64,000 bases of DNA from Maribacter polysiphoniae (GTDB lineage Bacteria; Bacteroidota; Bacteroidia; Flavobacteriales; Flavobacteriaceae), in NCBI RefSeq assembly GCF_003148665.1, contig NZ_QGGQ01000015.1, positions 29,669 to 93,668 on the forward strand, in the 5' to 3' direction. Positions 53,978-62,456 of the stretch are shown in pieces. The translations under genes were made by a program, and so were the position numbers. The first letter of the stretch is position 1. Each line of letters begins with the position of its first letter. The notes below the pieces were generated by a model, which worked only from the letters and a program-made list of their open reading frames with translations, ran no database searches and was not told the origin of the DNA.

Positions 53978-54028
53978 GTTTTTTTTCGGTGCTAAAGCGG
54001 TAAAACTACTTAAAATAGCGGTTGACCA

Positions 54029-55303
54029 CTAATCGTTTTGTAGCAAAATACCATCCTTTAATATCTGCCCGAATCGGAAGATATCCTCATAGGAACAATA
54101 AAAAGGCACGGGTGCCAATCGAATGACGTTGGGTTCCCGCCAATCGGCCAACACCCCATGTTGCATGAGGTAGTCGAACAAAGGTCTACCATGGCCGTGC
54201 AGCAAAACCGACAATTGGCATCCGCGCTCCTTGGGGGTAATGATCTCGAAGCTCCCCTTTACTTCTTGGGCTATCCCATGGAGTATAAACTCCAAATAGG
54301 CCACGATTTGGTTTCTTTTTGCGATCAAGGCGTCCATACCCACGGCTTCAAAAAGCTGTAAGGAAGCCAAATACGGGGCCAATGCCAATACCGGCGGATT
54401 ACTGATCTGCCAAGCATCGGCCGTTGCCATAGGTTCAAAAACGGGTTTCATCAAAAAACGGGTTTCCTTTTTCGTTCCCCACCAGCCTTCAAACCGGGGT
54501 ATATCGTCCTTACCCAAATGTTTTTTATTAATGAATACGCCCGAAGCATTTCCGGGACCACTATTCATATATTTATAACTGCACCATGCGGCAAAATCGA
54601 CATCCCAGTCGTGTAATTCCAAGGCAATGTTCCCTGCGGCATGGGCCAGGTCCCATCCTACCATGGCACCCGCAGCCTTACCGGCCTTGGTAATGGACTC
54701 CATATCAAACACCTGACCGTTATAGTAGTTTACCCCACCGATCAAGACCAGGGCGAGCCCATCACCCAATTCCTCTATTTTGGATAGGATATCCTCGGTA
54801 CGCCAAAAATGTTCCCCTTCCCTTTTTTTAACCTCAACAATGGCCTCTTTGGGATCCAAACCATGAAAGCGCACTTGGCTCTGCAACAGGTATTGATCAC
54901 TGGGAAAGGCTTTTTCTTCACATAAAATCTTAAAGCGGGTCTTTGTGGGCCGATAAAAGGACACCAACAGTAAATGAAGGTTTACACTCAAGGTATTCAT
55001 CACGGAAACCTCTTCTGCATGGGCACCCACGATCTTTGCCAATGGGGCGGCCAAACGCTCATGATAGTCCCACCAAGGTTTGTCGGAATGAAAATGTCCC
55101 TCGACCCCCAGTTCTTTCCAATCGTTCATAATCCCATCAACGTAGGACTGGGCCAATTTGGGTTGCAATCCGAGGGAATTCCCGGTAAAATAAATGACCT
55201 GCTTACCTTCCCACTTTGGAAAATGGAATTCATTTCTATAGGAACGCAGTTCGTCCTGGGCATCCAACTGTTGGGCAAAGGCTAATGTATTCTGAAATTG
55301 CAT
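54029..55303 (-). CDS. kynU: Kynureninase
   Basis: PLP enzyme that cleaves kynurenine or 3-hydroxykynurenine to (3-hydroxy)anthranilate and alanine. The PLP lysine is Lys244 in CSYKYMNSGPGN, and Asp218 and His221 in WDLAHAAGN fit the cofactor site. The N-terminal FTGNSLGLQPK is also typical. The length of 424 residues is normal. It is on the same strand as kmo. Confidence 0.95.
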   Translation of the reverse strand: MQFQNTLAFAQQLDAQDELRSYRNEFHFPKWEGKQVIYFTGNSLGLQPKLAQSYVDGIMNDWKELGVEGHFHSDKPWWDYHERLAAPLAKIVGAHAEEVSVMNTLSVNLHLLLVSFYRPTKTRFKILCEEKAFPSDQYLLQSQVRFHGLDPKEAIVEVKKREGEHFWRTEDILSKIEELGDGLALVLIGGVNYYNGQVFDMESITKAGKAAGAMVGWDLAHAAGNIALELHDWDVDFAAWCSYKYMNSGPGNASGVFINKKHLGKDDIPRFEGWWGTKKETRFLMKPVFEPMATADAWQISNPPVLALAPYLASLQLFEAVGMDALIAKRNQIVAYLEFILHGIAQEVKGSFEIITPKERGCQLSVLLHGHGRPLFDYLMQHGVLADWREPNVIRLAPVPFYCSYEDIFRFGQILKDGILLQND

Positions 55304-55363
55304 AGGAGTCTTTTATTCAAAAGTACAATTTCAGATTAAAAAAAGAGTGCATTACCGCTACGG

Positions 55364-55822
55364 TTATTCCAAACGCATTTCGACCATATGCTTTTTAAAG
55401 CCCACCTTTTCATAAGCCCTTATGGCACTTTCGTTTCCGCTATAGACATCCAATCGAATCTCTTTCAATCCCCTTGCATAGGACCATTCCCTTAGGCTTT
55501 CCAAAATCATGGTATTCACGCCCCTACCGCGATATTCGGGAACGGTGTACATAAAACCCAAATACGAATAACGGTCATGCACCAAATACGGTTTTGCCGT
55601 TTTGATCAGGGCATAACCCGATGCAATTACCTTTCCCCCCAGCTCGGCCACCACGAGATGGGCATCATCATTCAAGATCAATGCCTTTAGATCATAATAC
55701 GATATGGGATCGGGCCCTAGGGTCATATCCAAAGGTCTTTCCGCCTTGATCACCCCTTGTTCAAAATTCCGCAAGACCTCCAAATCATCGAGGACCGCCG
55801 CCCTAATTATTATACTGTCCAT
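55364..55822 (-). CDS. GNAT-family N-acetyltransferase
   Basis: A 152-residue acetyltransferase. The acetyl-CoA motif is recognisable in YRGRGVNTMILESL (Q/RxxGxG/A) and the C-terminal GNESAIRAYEKVGFKKH. Substrate unknown. It lies 60 bp upstream of kynU on the same strand and could be cotranscribed with it, but this is not certain. Confidence 0.88.
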   Translation of the reverse strand: MDSIIIRAAVLDDLEVLRNFEQGVIKAERPLDMTLGPDPISYYDLKALILNDDAHLVVAELGGKVIASGYALIKTAKPYLVHDRYSYLGFMYTVPEYRGRGVNTMILESLREWSYARGLKEIRLDVYSGNESAIRAYEKVGFKKHMVEMRLE

Positions 55823-55849
55823 AACTACTTACATTAAAACATCGACCTA

Positions 55850-55861
55850 TTGAAATTTCAA
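55850..55861. promoter_or_regulatory. Perfect palindrome between divergent GNAT and methyltransferase genes
   Basis: TTGAAATTTCAA is a perfect 12-bp palindrome. A wider dyad AACTAC (55823-55828) and GTAGTT (55863-55868) surrounds it. It could be an operator controlling both genes. Confidence 0.35.
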
Positions 55862-55900
55862 GGTAGTTCATAATTACATACTTTTACAAAAAAATTACGC

Positions 55901-56542
55901 ATGCATTTTCTGTCATCTGTGATCGAGGATTACATTCAGGACCATTCCGAGAACGAACCCGAATTATTAAAGGCACTTTCACGGGAAACCCACGTTAAGG
56001 TCATTCAACCTAGAATGATCACGGGACATTTTCAAGGCAGGGTCCTAAGCCTGTTATCCAAGATCATACGCCCCACCAATATTCTTGAAATCGGGACCTA
56101 TACGGGTTATTCGGCCTTATGTCTTGCCGAAGGGCTACCCAAGGACGGTCAATTGCACACCATTGACGTCAATGAGGAACTAAGCACCATACAGCGTAAG
56201 TATTTTGACCAAAGTCCATTTGGTCCCCAAATCATACAACACACCGGAGATGCCCTTAAAATCATCCCTACCCTCGACCTCAGCTTCGACCTCGTATTCA
56301 TAGATGCCGAAAAAAAGGAATACCCCAATTATTTTGAGACAGTCTTACAGAAAACGACCTCTGGGAGTATTATTCTTTCCGACAATGTCTTGTGGTCTGG
56401 TAAAGTGGTTGAACCCGTAAAGGAGAAGGACAAGACCACTAAAATTCTTTTGGAATACAATCGAATGTTGAAGGACGATCCACGGATCGAAACCGTGTTG
56501 CTCCCCATTAGGGATGGGCTAACCCTAAGTAGGGTACGATAA
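55901..56542 (+). CDS. O-methyltransferase
   Basis: A 213-residue class I SAM-dependent methyltransferase similar to caffeoyl-CoA O-methyltransferases. The SAM motif LEIGTYTGYSALCLAE, VFIDAEKKEYPNYFE with its metal-binding Asp, and SDNVLWSGKV fit the family. It needs a divalent metal. Substrate unknown. The last 35 bases overlap the convergent PAP2 gene. Confidence 0.9.
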   Translation: MHFLSSVIEDYIQDHSENEPELLKALSRETHVKVIQPRMITGHFQGRVLSLLSKIIRPTNILEIGTYTGYSALCLAEGLPKDGQLHTIDVNEELSTIQRKYFDQSPFGPQIIQHTGDALKIIPTLDLSFDLVFIDAEKKEYPNYFETVLQKTTSGSIILSDNVLWSGKVVEPVKEKDKTTKILLEYNRMLKDDPRIETVLLPIRDGLTLSRVR

Positions 56543-57080
56543 TACGCGTGTACAGGTTATAAAACAAAAATGCCGACCCGGCACCCACCAAGGCTCCGAC
56601 AATGATATCCCCGGGGTAATGTACCCCCACATAAATCCTACTCAAGGCAAACAACAGGGGCCAGATATAGAATACCCAACACCACTTTACCCTTTTCCTA
56701 AGGAACAATACGATCAAGGTGGTTATTGAAAAGGAACTGGCCGAATGGCCCGAGAAAAAACTAAATGTGGACGGATGGTGCAGTATGCGGATCAATTGAT
56801 TCACTTCCTCATCATTATTGGGCCGTATCCTTTCGAAGAAACCTTTGGTCACATCGGTGGCTACAAGGATAAACCCGATCAGGGCCAAAACGGTCAAGGT
56901 TACGAATATGGCTTCCCTTCGTTTGTATTTCCAAAAAATCAAGACGAAAAAAAACAAAAACAAGGGGATCCAAGTATAGATATTGGTGACCGTAGACCAG
57001 AAATGGTCGTACTCCTCTATCCCTAAACTATTTAAATATATCAGTGTTTCCCTATCCCATTGCAGAATTCTTTCCAGCAT
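56508..57080 (-). CDS. PAP2-family phosphatase
   Basis: A 190-residue integral membrane phosphatase with several helices. All three motifs are present: KGFFERIRP (KxxxxxxRP), FSGH and SRIYVGVHYPGD (SRxxxxxHxxxD). It may dephosphorylate undecaprenyl pyrophosphate or lipid phosphates. Eleven bases separate it from the upstream TatA-like gene, so they are probably cotranscribed. Its 3' end overlaps the methyltransferase gene on the other strand. Confidence 0.9.
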   Translation of the reverse strand: MLERILQWDRETLIYLNSLGIEEYDHFWSTVTNIYTWIPLFLFFFVLIFWKYKRREAIFVTLTVLALIGFILVATDVTKGFFERIRPNNDEEVNQLIRILHHPSTFSFFSGHSASSFSITTLIVLFLRKRVKWCWVFYIWPLLFALSRIYVGVHYPGDIIVGALVGAGSAFLFYNLYTRIIVPYLGLAHP

Positions 57081-57090
57081 AGGTAAATTC

Positions 57091-57420
57091 TTATTGTCGC
57101 TTTATAGATCCCGTAACATCCTCGACATTCTTCTTAACGTCGTCAATACCTTTTTTCAGATCACCGCCAATACCGGACTGTAGATTGTCCTTAACATCCC
57201 TGATGTCTTTTTGTATATCCTCAACAAAACTGGTGTCGATACCTTGTTTATCGGCACTTCGCTGAATCTCCCGCTTTATATCCTCGGTAGCATCCTTAAG
57301 TTGTCGCATGCCTTTTCCAAGGCCTTTGGCAATCCCCGGAATCTTATCCGCACCAAAAACCATCACCACGATGAACATGATGAAGAAAATCTCTCCTCCG
57401 CTGATAAATAAATATAACAT
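57091..57420 (-). CDS. TatA/E-family twin-arginine translocase component
   Basis: A 109-residue protein with a single N-terminal membrane helix (about 1-22), the FGADKIPGIAKGLGKGMRQL motif (hinge plus amphipathic helix) and an acidic/coiled-coil tail. It forms the pore of the Tat pathway, which exports folded proteins. I chose ATG 57420, since the candidate promoter would start RNA at about 57427. It precedes the PAP2 gene. Confidence 0.88.
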   Translation of the reverse strand: MLYLFISGGEIFFIMFIVVMVFGADKIPGIAKGLGKGMRQLKDATEDIKREIQRSADKQGIDTSFVEDIQKDIRDVKDNLQSGIGGDLKKGIDDVKKNVEDVTGSIKRQ

Positions 57421-57433
57421 CGAATACATACGT

Positions 57434-57441
57434 CAAATATA
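57434..57441 (-). promoter_or_regulatory. Candidate -7 box for the TatA-like gene
   Basis: The minus strand reads TATATTTG, ending 13 nt before the ATG at 57420, so the leader would be very short. No -33 TTTG at the usual spacing. Confidence 0.45.
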
Positions 57442-57462
57442 GTGAAGATTAATTGCTAATTG

Positions 57463-57500
57463 AAAAAGTCCCGATGATATTATCATCAGGACTTATTTAT
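57463..57500. terminator. Intrinsic terminator for the M1 peptidase gene
   Basis: AAGTCC (57466-57471) with GGACTT (57489-57494), one C/A mismatch, then GATGATA/TATCATC (57473-57487). T-runs on both sides. It separates the M1 gene from the TatA-like gene. Confidence 0.8.
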
Positions 57501-57516
57501 TTTTAATTAAGGATGA

Positions 57517-59823
57517 TCAGCCTTTGATGTTTTGCTTAAACCTATCAAAGTCATTTTGCTCCTCTTTCCTTGGCCATGAATTGTTGGTCGTATCAATATC
57601 AGCGGTTTCCGCCTTGGGATCCACAACAATACCCAGCAATTCACTTTGGGTAGAAATCACCAATTGCACCTCTGCATCATTCTTTCTCCAGATTTCAGGG
57701 GGATAGGTGATATCTTCCTTACTCCCATCGGCATAGGTGTACTCGACGATCAATGGCATGGGTATTCCTCCCGGTTTCTCATAAGTGATCTCGTAAAAAT
57801 ACTTAGGCTCCTTAACGGCTGCCCTTTCTTCGGCGGTCATATGATCCATCATGAACTCCTTAAGGGTTTCGGAATTTTGGGAAGGGGACTTACCCTTGAG
57901 ATTGGAATCGGAATCCTCACTTTCTTCCTCGGCCAAATAAACCAATGGTCGCAAATCGGCCACGGTCAGGTTCCTAGCTTCCAAATATTCCTGCATTTTT
58001 TTGCCAGGCTTATCGGAAACATAATATTTTTTGATTCCTTTTACCCCTATATCGACATAATCGGTAGAATAGAACCATCCTCTCCAGTACCAGTCCAGAT
58101 CCACTGCGGAAGCATCTTCCATCGTCCTAAAGAAATCCTCAGGGGTCGGGTGTTTAAACTTCCATCGTTGGGCATAGGTTTTAAATGCATGGTCGAACAA
58201 CTCCCTACCCATAACGGTCTCCCTTAGGATATTCAATGCCGTGGCTGGCTTGCCATAGGCGTTGGCCCCCAATTGGTAAACATTTTCAGGGTTCGACATA
58301 ATCGGAGCCATCGTACTTTGATCCCCACTCATATACGGAACGATCTTACTGGGATCTCCCCTTCTTGAAGGATAGGCCTTGTTGGGCGCTATCACCTCTG
58401 GATGTTCTTCCCCAAAGGCCTGTTCGGTCAAATATTGCATAAAGGTATCCAACCCTTCATCCATCCATCCCCACTGACGCTCATCGGAGTTGACGATCAT
58501 CGGGAAGAAGTTATGGCCCACTTCGTGAATGATCACACTAAGCATACCGTATTTGGTACGGTCAGAATAGCTACCATCCTCATTGGGCCTACCATAATTC
58601 CAGCAGATCATAGGATATTCCATTCCCTGGTTCTTGGCATGGACCGATATCGCCTTGGGATACGGATAATCAAAAGTGTGTTTTGAATAGGTCTTTAACG
58701 TTTGTACGACCGCCATGGTGGAATATTCCTCCCATAACGGATTGCCCTCCTTAGGATATAAGGATACGGCCATCACATCCCTTTTGCCCATTTTAACGGC
58801 CTGCATGTCCCAAATGAACTTTCGGGAAGTGGCAAAGGCATAATCCCTTACGTTCTCGGCCTTGAACTTCCATGTTTTCTTTTTCTCTGAAAAACCTTTC
58901 TCTGCGGCCTCAGCCTCTTCCTGGGAGACGATGATCACCGGTTTGTCATATGATTTTTTCGCCTTCTCATAGCGATTCATCATTTCCTTGGTAAATACTT
59001 CCTTTCTATTCTGAAGTTCCCCTGTCGCATCGAGTATGTGGTCTGCCGGCACAGTGATATTCACTTCATAATCACCAAAGGGAAGGGCAAATTCGCCACT
59101 GCCCCAGAACTGATGGTTTTGCCATCCTTCTACATCACTGTATACCGCCATTCTAGGAAAGAACTGGGCAATAACATAGGAGCGGTTACCATCTTCGGGG
59201 AAATATTCGTACCCTGATCGCGCCCTGTCGATGGTATGGTCTGGAATATTATACCACCATTTGATCGAGAACGAAATCTGTTCCTTACTCTTTAGGACCT
59301 CAGGCAGGTCTACCCGCATCATGGTCTGGTTGATCGTATAGGGTAACGGCTTACCGGAATCATCCTTTACATATTCAATATTGAAACCACCATCAAAGGG
59401 CTGCTTCATGTATTTGGCAATAAAACCCTCGGGTTGTTCCGCCAAAGGAACCCCTCCTCCATTCCGCAATGGGGATTTACTGTCCTTGGCCCTTACGTTC
59501 TGATCCAATTGCAACCAAAGGAATTCGAGGTCATCCGGGGAGTTATTGATATAGGTTATGGTTTCTGAACCATAGATCTTTGCATTCCGGTCATCCAACT
59601 CAACATTTATCTTATAATTGGCCTGCTGCTGGTAATAGTCAGGCCCCGGCGTTCCTGATGCGGAACGATACGTATTCGGAGTTGCGAACTCCTGGTACAT
59701 TTGTCTGAACTTACTTTGATTGGCATGGCCTGGTTCCCTTTCACCTTGCTCAACATCCTGTGCAGTCATAACCGCTGCAAACAAGAAGAAAATCGATGCA
59801 AAACAATACTTGATTCTATTCAT
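57517..59823 (-). CDS. Secreted M1-family metallopeptidase
   Basis: A 768-residue zinc aminopeptidase with a signal peptide (about 1-21). The zinc site is HEVGH (433-437) with the third ligand Glu456 in WMDEGLDTF. The usual GxMEN substrate motif is altered to NQGMEYPMI. It probably trims peptides at the cell surface. It follows a DUF6702-like gene and precedes the TatA-like gene on the same strand. Confidence 0.92.
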   Translation of the reverse strand: MNRIKYCFASIFFLFAAVMTAQDVEQGEREPGHANQSKFRQMYQEFATPNTYRSASGTPGPDYYQQQANYKINVELDDRNAKIYGSETITYINNSPDDLEFLWLQLDQNVRAKDSKSPLRNGGGVPLAEQPEGFIAKYMKQPFDGGFNIEYVKDDSGKPLPYTINQTMMRVDLPEVLKSKEQISFSIKWWYNIPDHTIDRARSGYEYFPEDGNRSYVIAQFFPRMAVYSDVEGWQNHQFWGSGEFALPFGDYEVNITVPADHILDATGELQNRKEVFTKEMMNRYEKAKKSYDKPVIIVSQEEAEAAEKGFSEKKKTWKFKAENVRDYAFATSRKFIWDMQAVKMGKRDVMAVSLYPKEGNPLWEEYSTMAVVQTLKTYSKHTFDYPYPKAISVHAKNQGMEYPMICWNYGRPNEDGSYSDRTKYGMLSVIIHEVGHNFFPMIVNSDERQWGWMDEGLDTFMQYLTEQAFGEEHPEVIAPNKAYPSRRGDPSKIVPYMSGDQSTMAPIMSNPENVYQLGANAYGKPATALNILRETVMGRELFDHAFKTYAQRWKFKHPTPEDFFRTMEDASAVDLDWYWRGWFYSTDYVDIGVKGIKKYYVSDKPGKKMQEYLEARNLTVADLRPLVYLAEEESEDSDSNLKGKSPSQNSETLKEFMMDHMTAEERAAVKEPKYFYEITYEKPGGIPMPLIVEYTYADGSKEDITYPPEIWRKNDAEVQLVISTQSELLGIVVDPKAETADIDTTNNSWPRKEEQNDFDRFKQNIKG

Positions 59824-59887
59824 AGACTACTTACTAAATTAAATAAGGGCGAAAATTAAAGTTTTTTAAACGATTGCATAAAACTTG

Positions 59888-60394
59888 TTACATTTTTAAC
59901 ATTCCTTTATTATTCTCCCTAATAAGGACAAAACTCTTTTTTTGATTTAATATTTTCAAGTGAACCACATTTTGCTGTTCCTCAAAAAGATCGGTCAGTA
60001 TTTCACTCTGGATGGTGATGGACTCCATACTATCGGCAGCCACCTTGGGGATCTCGATATAACATATCATTATATCGTTATCGTATTCCTTCCCCAAAAA
60101 ATCGTATTGCTGTTGCTCCCCATTGAGGTACACCAGGAATTTCGACCTCAGGTATTTCTCGATATAGGCATCGGCCAAGGGGGATTCCGATGGGGTAGCC
60201 AATTGCGATTCTATACCGTAGCGCTCCAGGAGCACATCCTCAAAATCGTCGATAAATATGCGTGAGGTTATCTGTATGGCCTGATGCTTTTCGTTATAGG
60301 TAACGTTGGTCACACTCAAATAAAACTTATGGGCAACCGTAAAAGCCATTAAAGGCAAAAGCAAGAGCCACATACTCCTTCTCAAAAACTTCAT
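59888..60394 (-). CDS. DUF6702-like exported protein
   Basis: A 168-residue protein with a signal peptide or anchor (about 6-21). The mature domain has the pattern HKFYLSVTNVTYN and SRIFIDDFEDVLLERYG, which I recall from the DUF6702 family; this assignment is from memory, not a search. It lies 64 bp upstream of the M1 peptidase gene, and the pair is likely cotranscribed. Function unknown. Confidence 0.72.
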   Translation of the reverse strand: MKFLRRSMWLLLLPLMAFTVAHKFYLSVTNVTYNEKHQAIQITSRIFIDDFEDVLLERYGIESQLATPSESPLADAYIEKYLRSKFLVYLNGEQQQYDFLGKEYDNDIMICYIEIPKVAADSMESITIQSEILTDLFEEQQNVVHLKILNQKKSFVLIRENNKGMLKM

Positions 60395-60508
60395 TTGCTA
60401 AAAATTTCAGTCAAAATTAATCAATCTTTGTGCCATACTCCTTTTTAATCCGGATTATTGCGCCCTATGGGACAGCCCTTTTTGGCCAATCCCGACAGGG
60501 ATCGATAA

Positions 60509-61294
60509 TCAATCGTCCAACCCATTGTTTTTTCTGTACACCACACTCTTTCTCCGCATAAATTCCCAGATTTTAAACTGGTCATGACTATCGACCAAGG
60601 ACTGGAATGCGGGATCCACCTCACAGAAGTACATAAAATCATCGATGTTGCCCTGGGGGATCTTAAACTCGGTCGTAAAGAGTGAATCGGCATAAAAGGC
60701 CCGTACCCGTTGGGTGCGTTCGTACTTTTCATTTCTGGCGACCCGTTGTTTCAGCATCTTCGTTCGCCCTGAAATACCGTTCAAAATAGGATTAAGGGGT
60801 ATAAAACCCCCTCCGGAAGTGGCTTCGAACAGCTTACGCTCTGCCTGTGTTGGCAATTTTACATACGCATTGGGCAACCCCAAGGTAGACGAAGTGACGA
60901 CGGGATCTATTAGGGTACGACCAAGGTCGGTGGCCATATCCCCGGTAAGGTTATACGGCATTACAATAACTTCATCGAGTTCGTTGATCAGCTCCTCCAT
61001 AGGCACATAGAGCAATTTACTTTCCAAGACGGACTGGGTAACACGCATGGTCTTGCGTTTGTACTGCACTGCGGAAAACACCAAGGTATCGTTTAGTCTG
61101 ACCGTAATCGTAAAGAAACCGTCCTGATCGGTGATCGAGGCTTTTTTTGAAGTGATGTTCAATACATGGGTAGCGGCCACATCACCGCTGTCGCTGTAGA
61201 CCCGACCTTCTATCTGTTTGCTTGGCAAGGTCTGGGCACTTACACCCGCACCCAATACTAAAAATAAGGGAAGAAGTAACCTACTCCTCGTCAT
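60509..61294 (-). CDS. Secreted beta-sandwich protein, paralogue B
   Basis: A 261-residue protein with a signal peptide (about 1-20). A carboxypeptidase regulatory-like beta-sandwich (about 27-110, IEGRVYSDSGDVAATHVLN to LDEVIVMPY) resembles the N-terminal domain of TonB receptors but no barrel follows. The C-terminal half (about 150-255) is novel to me; it shares FKIPQGNIDDFMYFCE with the neighbour. It overlaps the upstream paralogue by 14 bp. Confidence 0.82.
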   Translation of the reverse strand: MTRSRLLLPLFLVLGAGVSAQTLPSKQIEGRVYSDSGDVAATHVLNITSKKASITDQDGFFTITVRLNDTLVFSAVQYKRKTMRVTQSVLESKLLYVPMEELINELDEVIVMPYNLTGDMATDLGRTLIDPVVTSSTLGLPNAYVKLPTQAERKLFEATSGGGFIPLNPILNGISGRTKMLKQRVARNEKYERTQRVRAFYADSLFTTEFKIPQGNIDDFMYFCEVDPAFQSLVDSHDQFKIWEFMRRKSVVYRKNNGLDD

Positions 61295-62036
61295 CTATCT
61301 GCTTCAGAAAGGTTTTACTCTGGTTCACCAAAAATTCTATCAACTCAAATTCGTTCTCCTTTTTCAAAAGGGTACTTGTAGGCATTTTGTTGTCGCAATA
61401 GATCAAAAACGCATCGATCTTGTCTTGGGGCAAATGCAGGTCGTTCACAAAAAATCTGTCGTCATATACCTGACGCATAACCTGACTCAATTTTAACTGG
61501 GGTCTTTTTTCCTCCGGTGTTGTTTTGTTTGAATTCACCAGGGCCTTGAATATGTTCACGAAATTGATACCGTCTTTCATACCCCTCTGGTATTGCGGCA
61601 TGGCTATATTCTCTACCTCGGTAGATCGATCCACATCATATTCGTACTCCTTGAATTGCTCGTTCTTTACCTGAAGGAACTTTTCTTGCTGTTCCGGTGT
61701 CACCACCACTTCATCCAATTCGGTCACCTTTTCATTCACCTCGACCACCAATCTTCCTTTTTCGATGATCTCCTTGGTAATGATCACGACGCGCAATTGG
61801 TAATTGATGGCGGAAAAAATAAGCTCATCACCCTCTTTTACCCGAATTACGAACTCCCCCCTGTCATTGGTGATCGTCGCGTTCTGGGCCGTGGTATTGA
61901 TCACGTTCTCATTGGGCACAAAGCTGTTGCGGTAGAGTACCTGCCCCCTAAGGAAGCTGCGGCCATCATCCTCTTGGGAAAAACCAGCACTCACAAATAA
62001 CAAACAACATACGGAGAGTAAAAATCCTTTCATCAA
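61281..62036 (-). CDS. Secreted beta-sandwich protein, paralogue A
   Basis: A 251-residue protein with a signal peptide (about 1-20). A carboxypeptidase regulatory-like domain (about 27-112, LRGQVLYRNSFVPNENVIN to LDEVVVTPE) precedes a C-terminal region with LHLPQDKIDAFLIYCD, matching the motif of paralogue B. It overlaps that gene by 14 bp, so both are one translationally coupled unit. Probably periplasmic. Function unknown. Confidence 0.82.
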   Translation of the reverse strand: MMKGFLLSVCCLLFVSAGFSQEDDGRSFLRGQVLYRNSFVPNENVINTTAQNATITNDRGEFVIRVKEGDELIFSAINYQLRVVIITKEIIEKGRLVVEVNEKVTELDEVVVTPEQQEKFLQVKNEQFKEYEYDVDRSTEVENIAMPQYQRGMKDGINFVNIFKALVNSNKTTPEEKRPQLKLSQVMRQVYDDRFFVNDLHLPQDKIDAFLIYCDNKMPTSTLLKKENEFELIEFLVNQSKTFLKQIDDEE

Positions 62037-62456
62037 CTTAATTTTAGGAGATATAAAGAAAACACAACTAAACGGTATATAAAAGGAGTCGGGTCTAAAC
62101 TTTTGTTAATTTGTTTTTAACCGTGGAAAATCGGGAACCGGACTTACCAAAGTGTATAAAGCCAATCGCTTGAAAGTGTTTATCTTCCCATGTTTACCCT
62201 TCAACCCAATAAGCGGTTATTTTATCTCCTAAAGTTAACAATGTATTGATATAATTCTATTTTTGTTAGCCCTCGATCCGAATGGTTTGCGAAAGGAAAA
62301 CATTCATTATGAGGGGTATAAATAAGGAACAAGAAAAAAAACAGGGGGTGTTGGGGCCGAAAAAAAGGCACCAAGCACGCATTTCCCTGGAACAATAGGC
62401 CACTATCCGACGGTATCGGGTAGTAAAATCGATAAAGAAGCAATTAAGACAAACGT
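62037..62456. other. 420-bp intergenic region between divergent units
   Basis: No convincing gene. It contains the promoter side of the secreted-pair operon on the left and a candidate -7 box (62258-62265) about 190 nt before the fibre-like gene on the right. The stretch 62330-62390 is G/C-tract and A-tract rich, with no clear terminator. Short minus-strand ORFs here lack a start context or homology. Confidence 0.6.
62258..62265 (+). promoter_or_regulatory. Candidate -7 box for the fibre-like gene
   Basis: TATTTTTG matches TAnnTTTG. If used, the gene would have an unusually long leader of about 190 nt. No -33 TTTG at the usual spacing. Confidence 0.35.
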
